A stretch of DNA of 37,624 bases from Novosphingobium sp. MW5 (GTDB lineage: Bacteria; Pseudomonadota; Alphaproteobacteria; Sphingomonadales; Sphingomonadaceae). The notes beneath the pieces were generated by a model, which saw only the letters and a list, made by a program, of their open reading frames with translations, searched no databases and was not told the origin of the DNA. The translations under genes were made by a program, and so were the position numbers. Every line of letters begins with the position of its first letter. Position 1 is the stretch's first letter. The stretch spans positions 1-37,624 of the forward strand of contig JAPCWB010000005.1 of the NCBI GenBank assembly GCA_025938935.1, in the 5' to 3' direction. Shown here one piece after another: positions 37,608-37,624 of the stretch.

Positions 37608-37624
37608 CCGGCAACGCCAACTAA

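Noticed and set aside
1..37624. tRNA, rRNA, CRISPR arrays, transposases and integrases
   Set aside because: I looked for conserved cores, regular repeats and DDE or tyrosine-recombinase motifs and saw none that I could support.

Overview
This 37.6-kb window is GC-rich DNA from an alphaproteobacterium. TAXI-type TRAP transporters, CUT2 sugar ABC operons, GntR and LysR regulators, a serine-cycle gene block and a type VI Hcp protein together suggest a metabolically versatile, Rhizobiales- or Stappiaceae-like organism, possibly marine; the exact taxon is inference. About ten genes are intact. Most others are broken by single-base shifts after which the protein continues in another frame. Many shifts sit in base runs, and the window opens with a run of 16 G. 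I read most of these as sequence errors in a draft assembly, not gene death. Damage is worst after about 26.3 kb.

Layout. (1) 1-10.2 kb: the tail of a GntR regulator, then two CUT2 sugar ABC operons. The first is binding protein, double ATPase and two permeases. The second is permease, binding protein, single ATPase and a zinc alcohol dehydrogenase. An intact GntR gene lies between them, divergent from the second operon, with AT-rich palindromes at the shared promoter. (2) 10.2-15.8 kb: a LysR regulator divergent from a TAXI-TRAP transporter, a fused permease, an AtuA-family protein and its small partner. (3) 16.4-17.8 kb: a LysR regulator divergent from a VOC protein and a remnant of an NAD(P)-binding protein gene. 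(4) 18.0-26.6 kb, mostly minus strand: a lower pathway for 2-pyrone-4,6-dicarboxylate (PDC) and 4-oxalomesaconate, with aldolase galC, tautomerase galD, lactonase ligI, a TAXI-TRAP transporter, a dienelactone hydrolase and hydratase galB. A LysR protein with two helix-turn-helix domains reads away from it. (5) 27.1-33.4 kb: a LuxR-type regulator divergent from class V aminotransferase, malate-CoA ligase mtkA and mtkB, hydroxypyruvate reductase and malyl-CoA lyase. (6) 33.8-37.6 kb: a damaged intradiol dioxygenase with a Tat-like leader, a TetR regulator, a type VI hcp and an XRE-like gene.

How the parts work together. Regions 2 and 4 each pair a high-affinity TAXI-TRAP importer with enzymes and a dedicated LysR regulator. 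In region 4 the enzymes would turn PDC into pyruvate plus oxaloacetate: LigI opens the lactone, GalD shifts the double bond, GalB adds water and GalC cleaves. No ring-cleavage dioxygenase or LigC-type dehydrogenase is present, so the cluster may serve to take up a pre-formed ring-cleavage product. Region 5 assimilates glyoxylate and C2 units through serine, hydroxypyruvate, malyl-CoA and acetyl-CoA. Its products feed the same central metabolites. Three of the four binding-protein genes are followed closely by a hairpin, consistent with keeping binding-protein mRNA more abundant than its partners.
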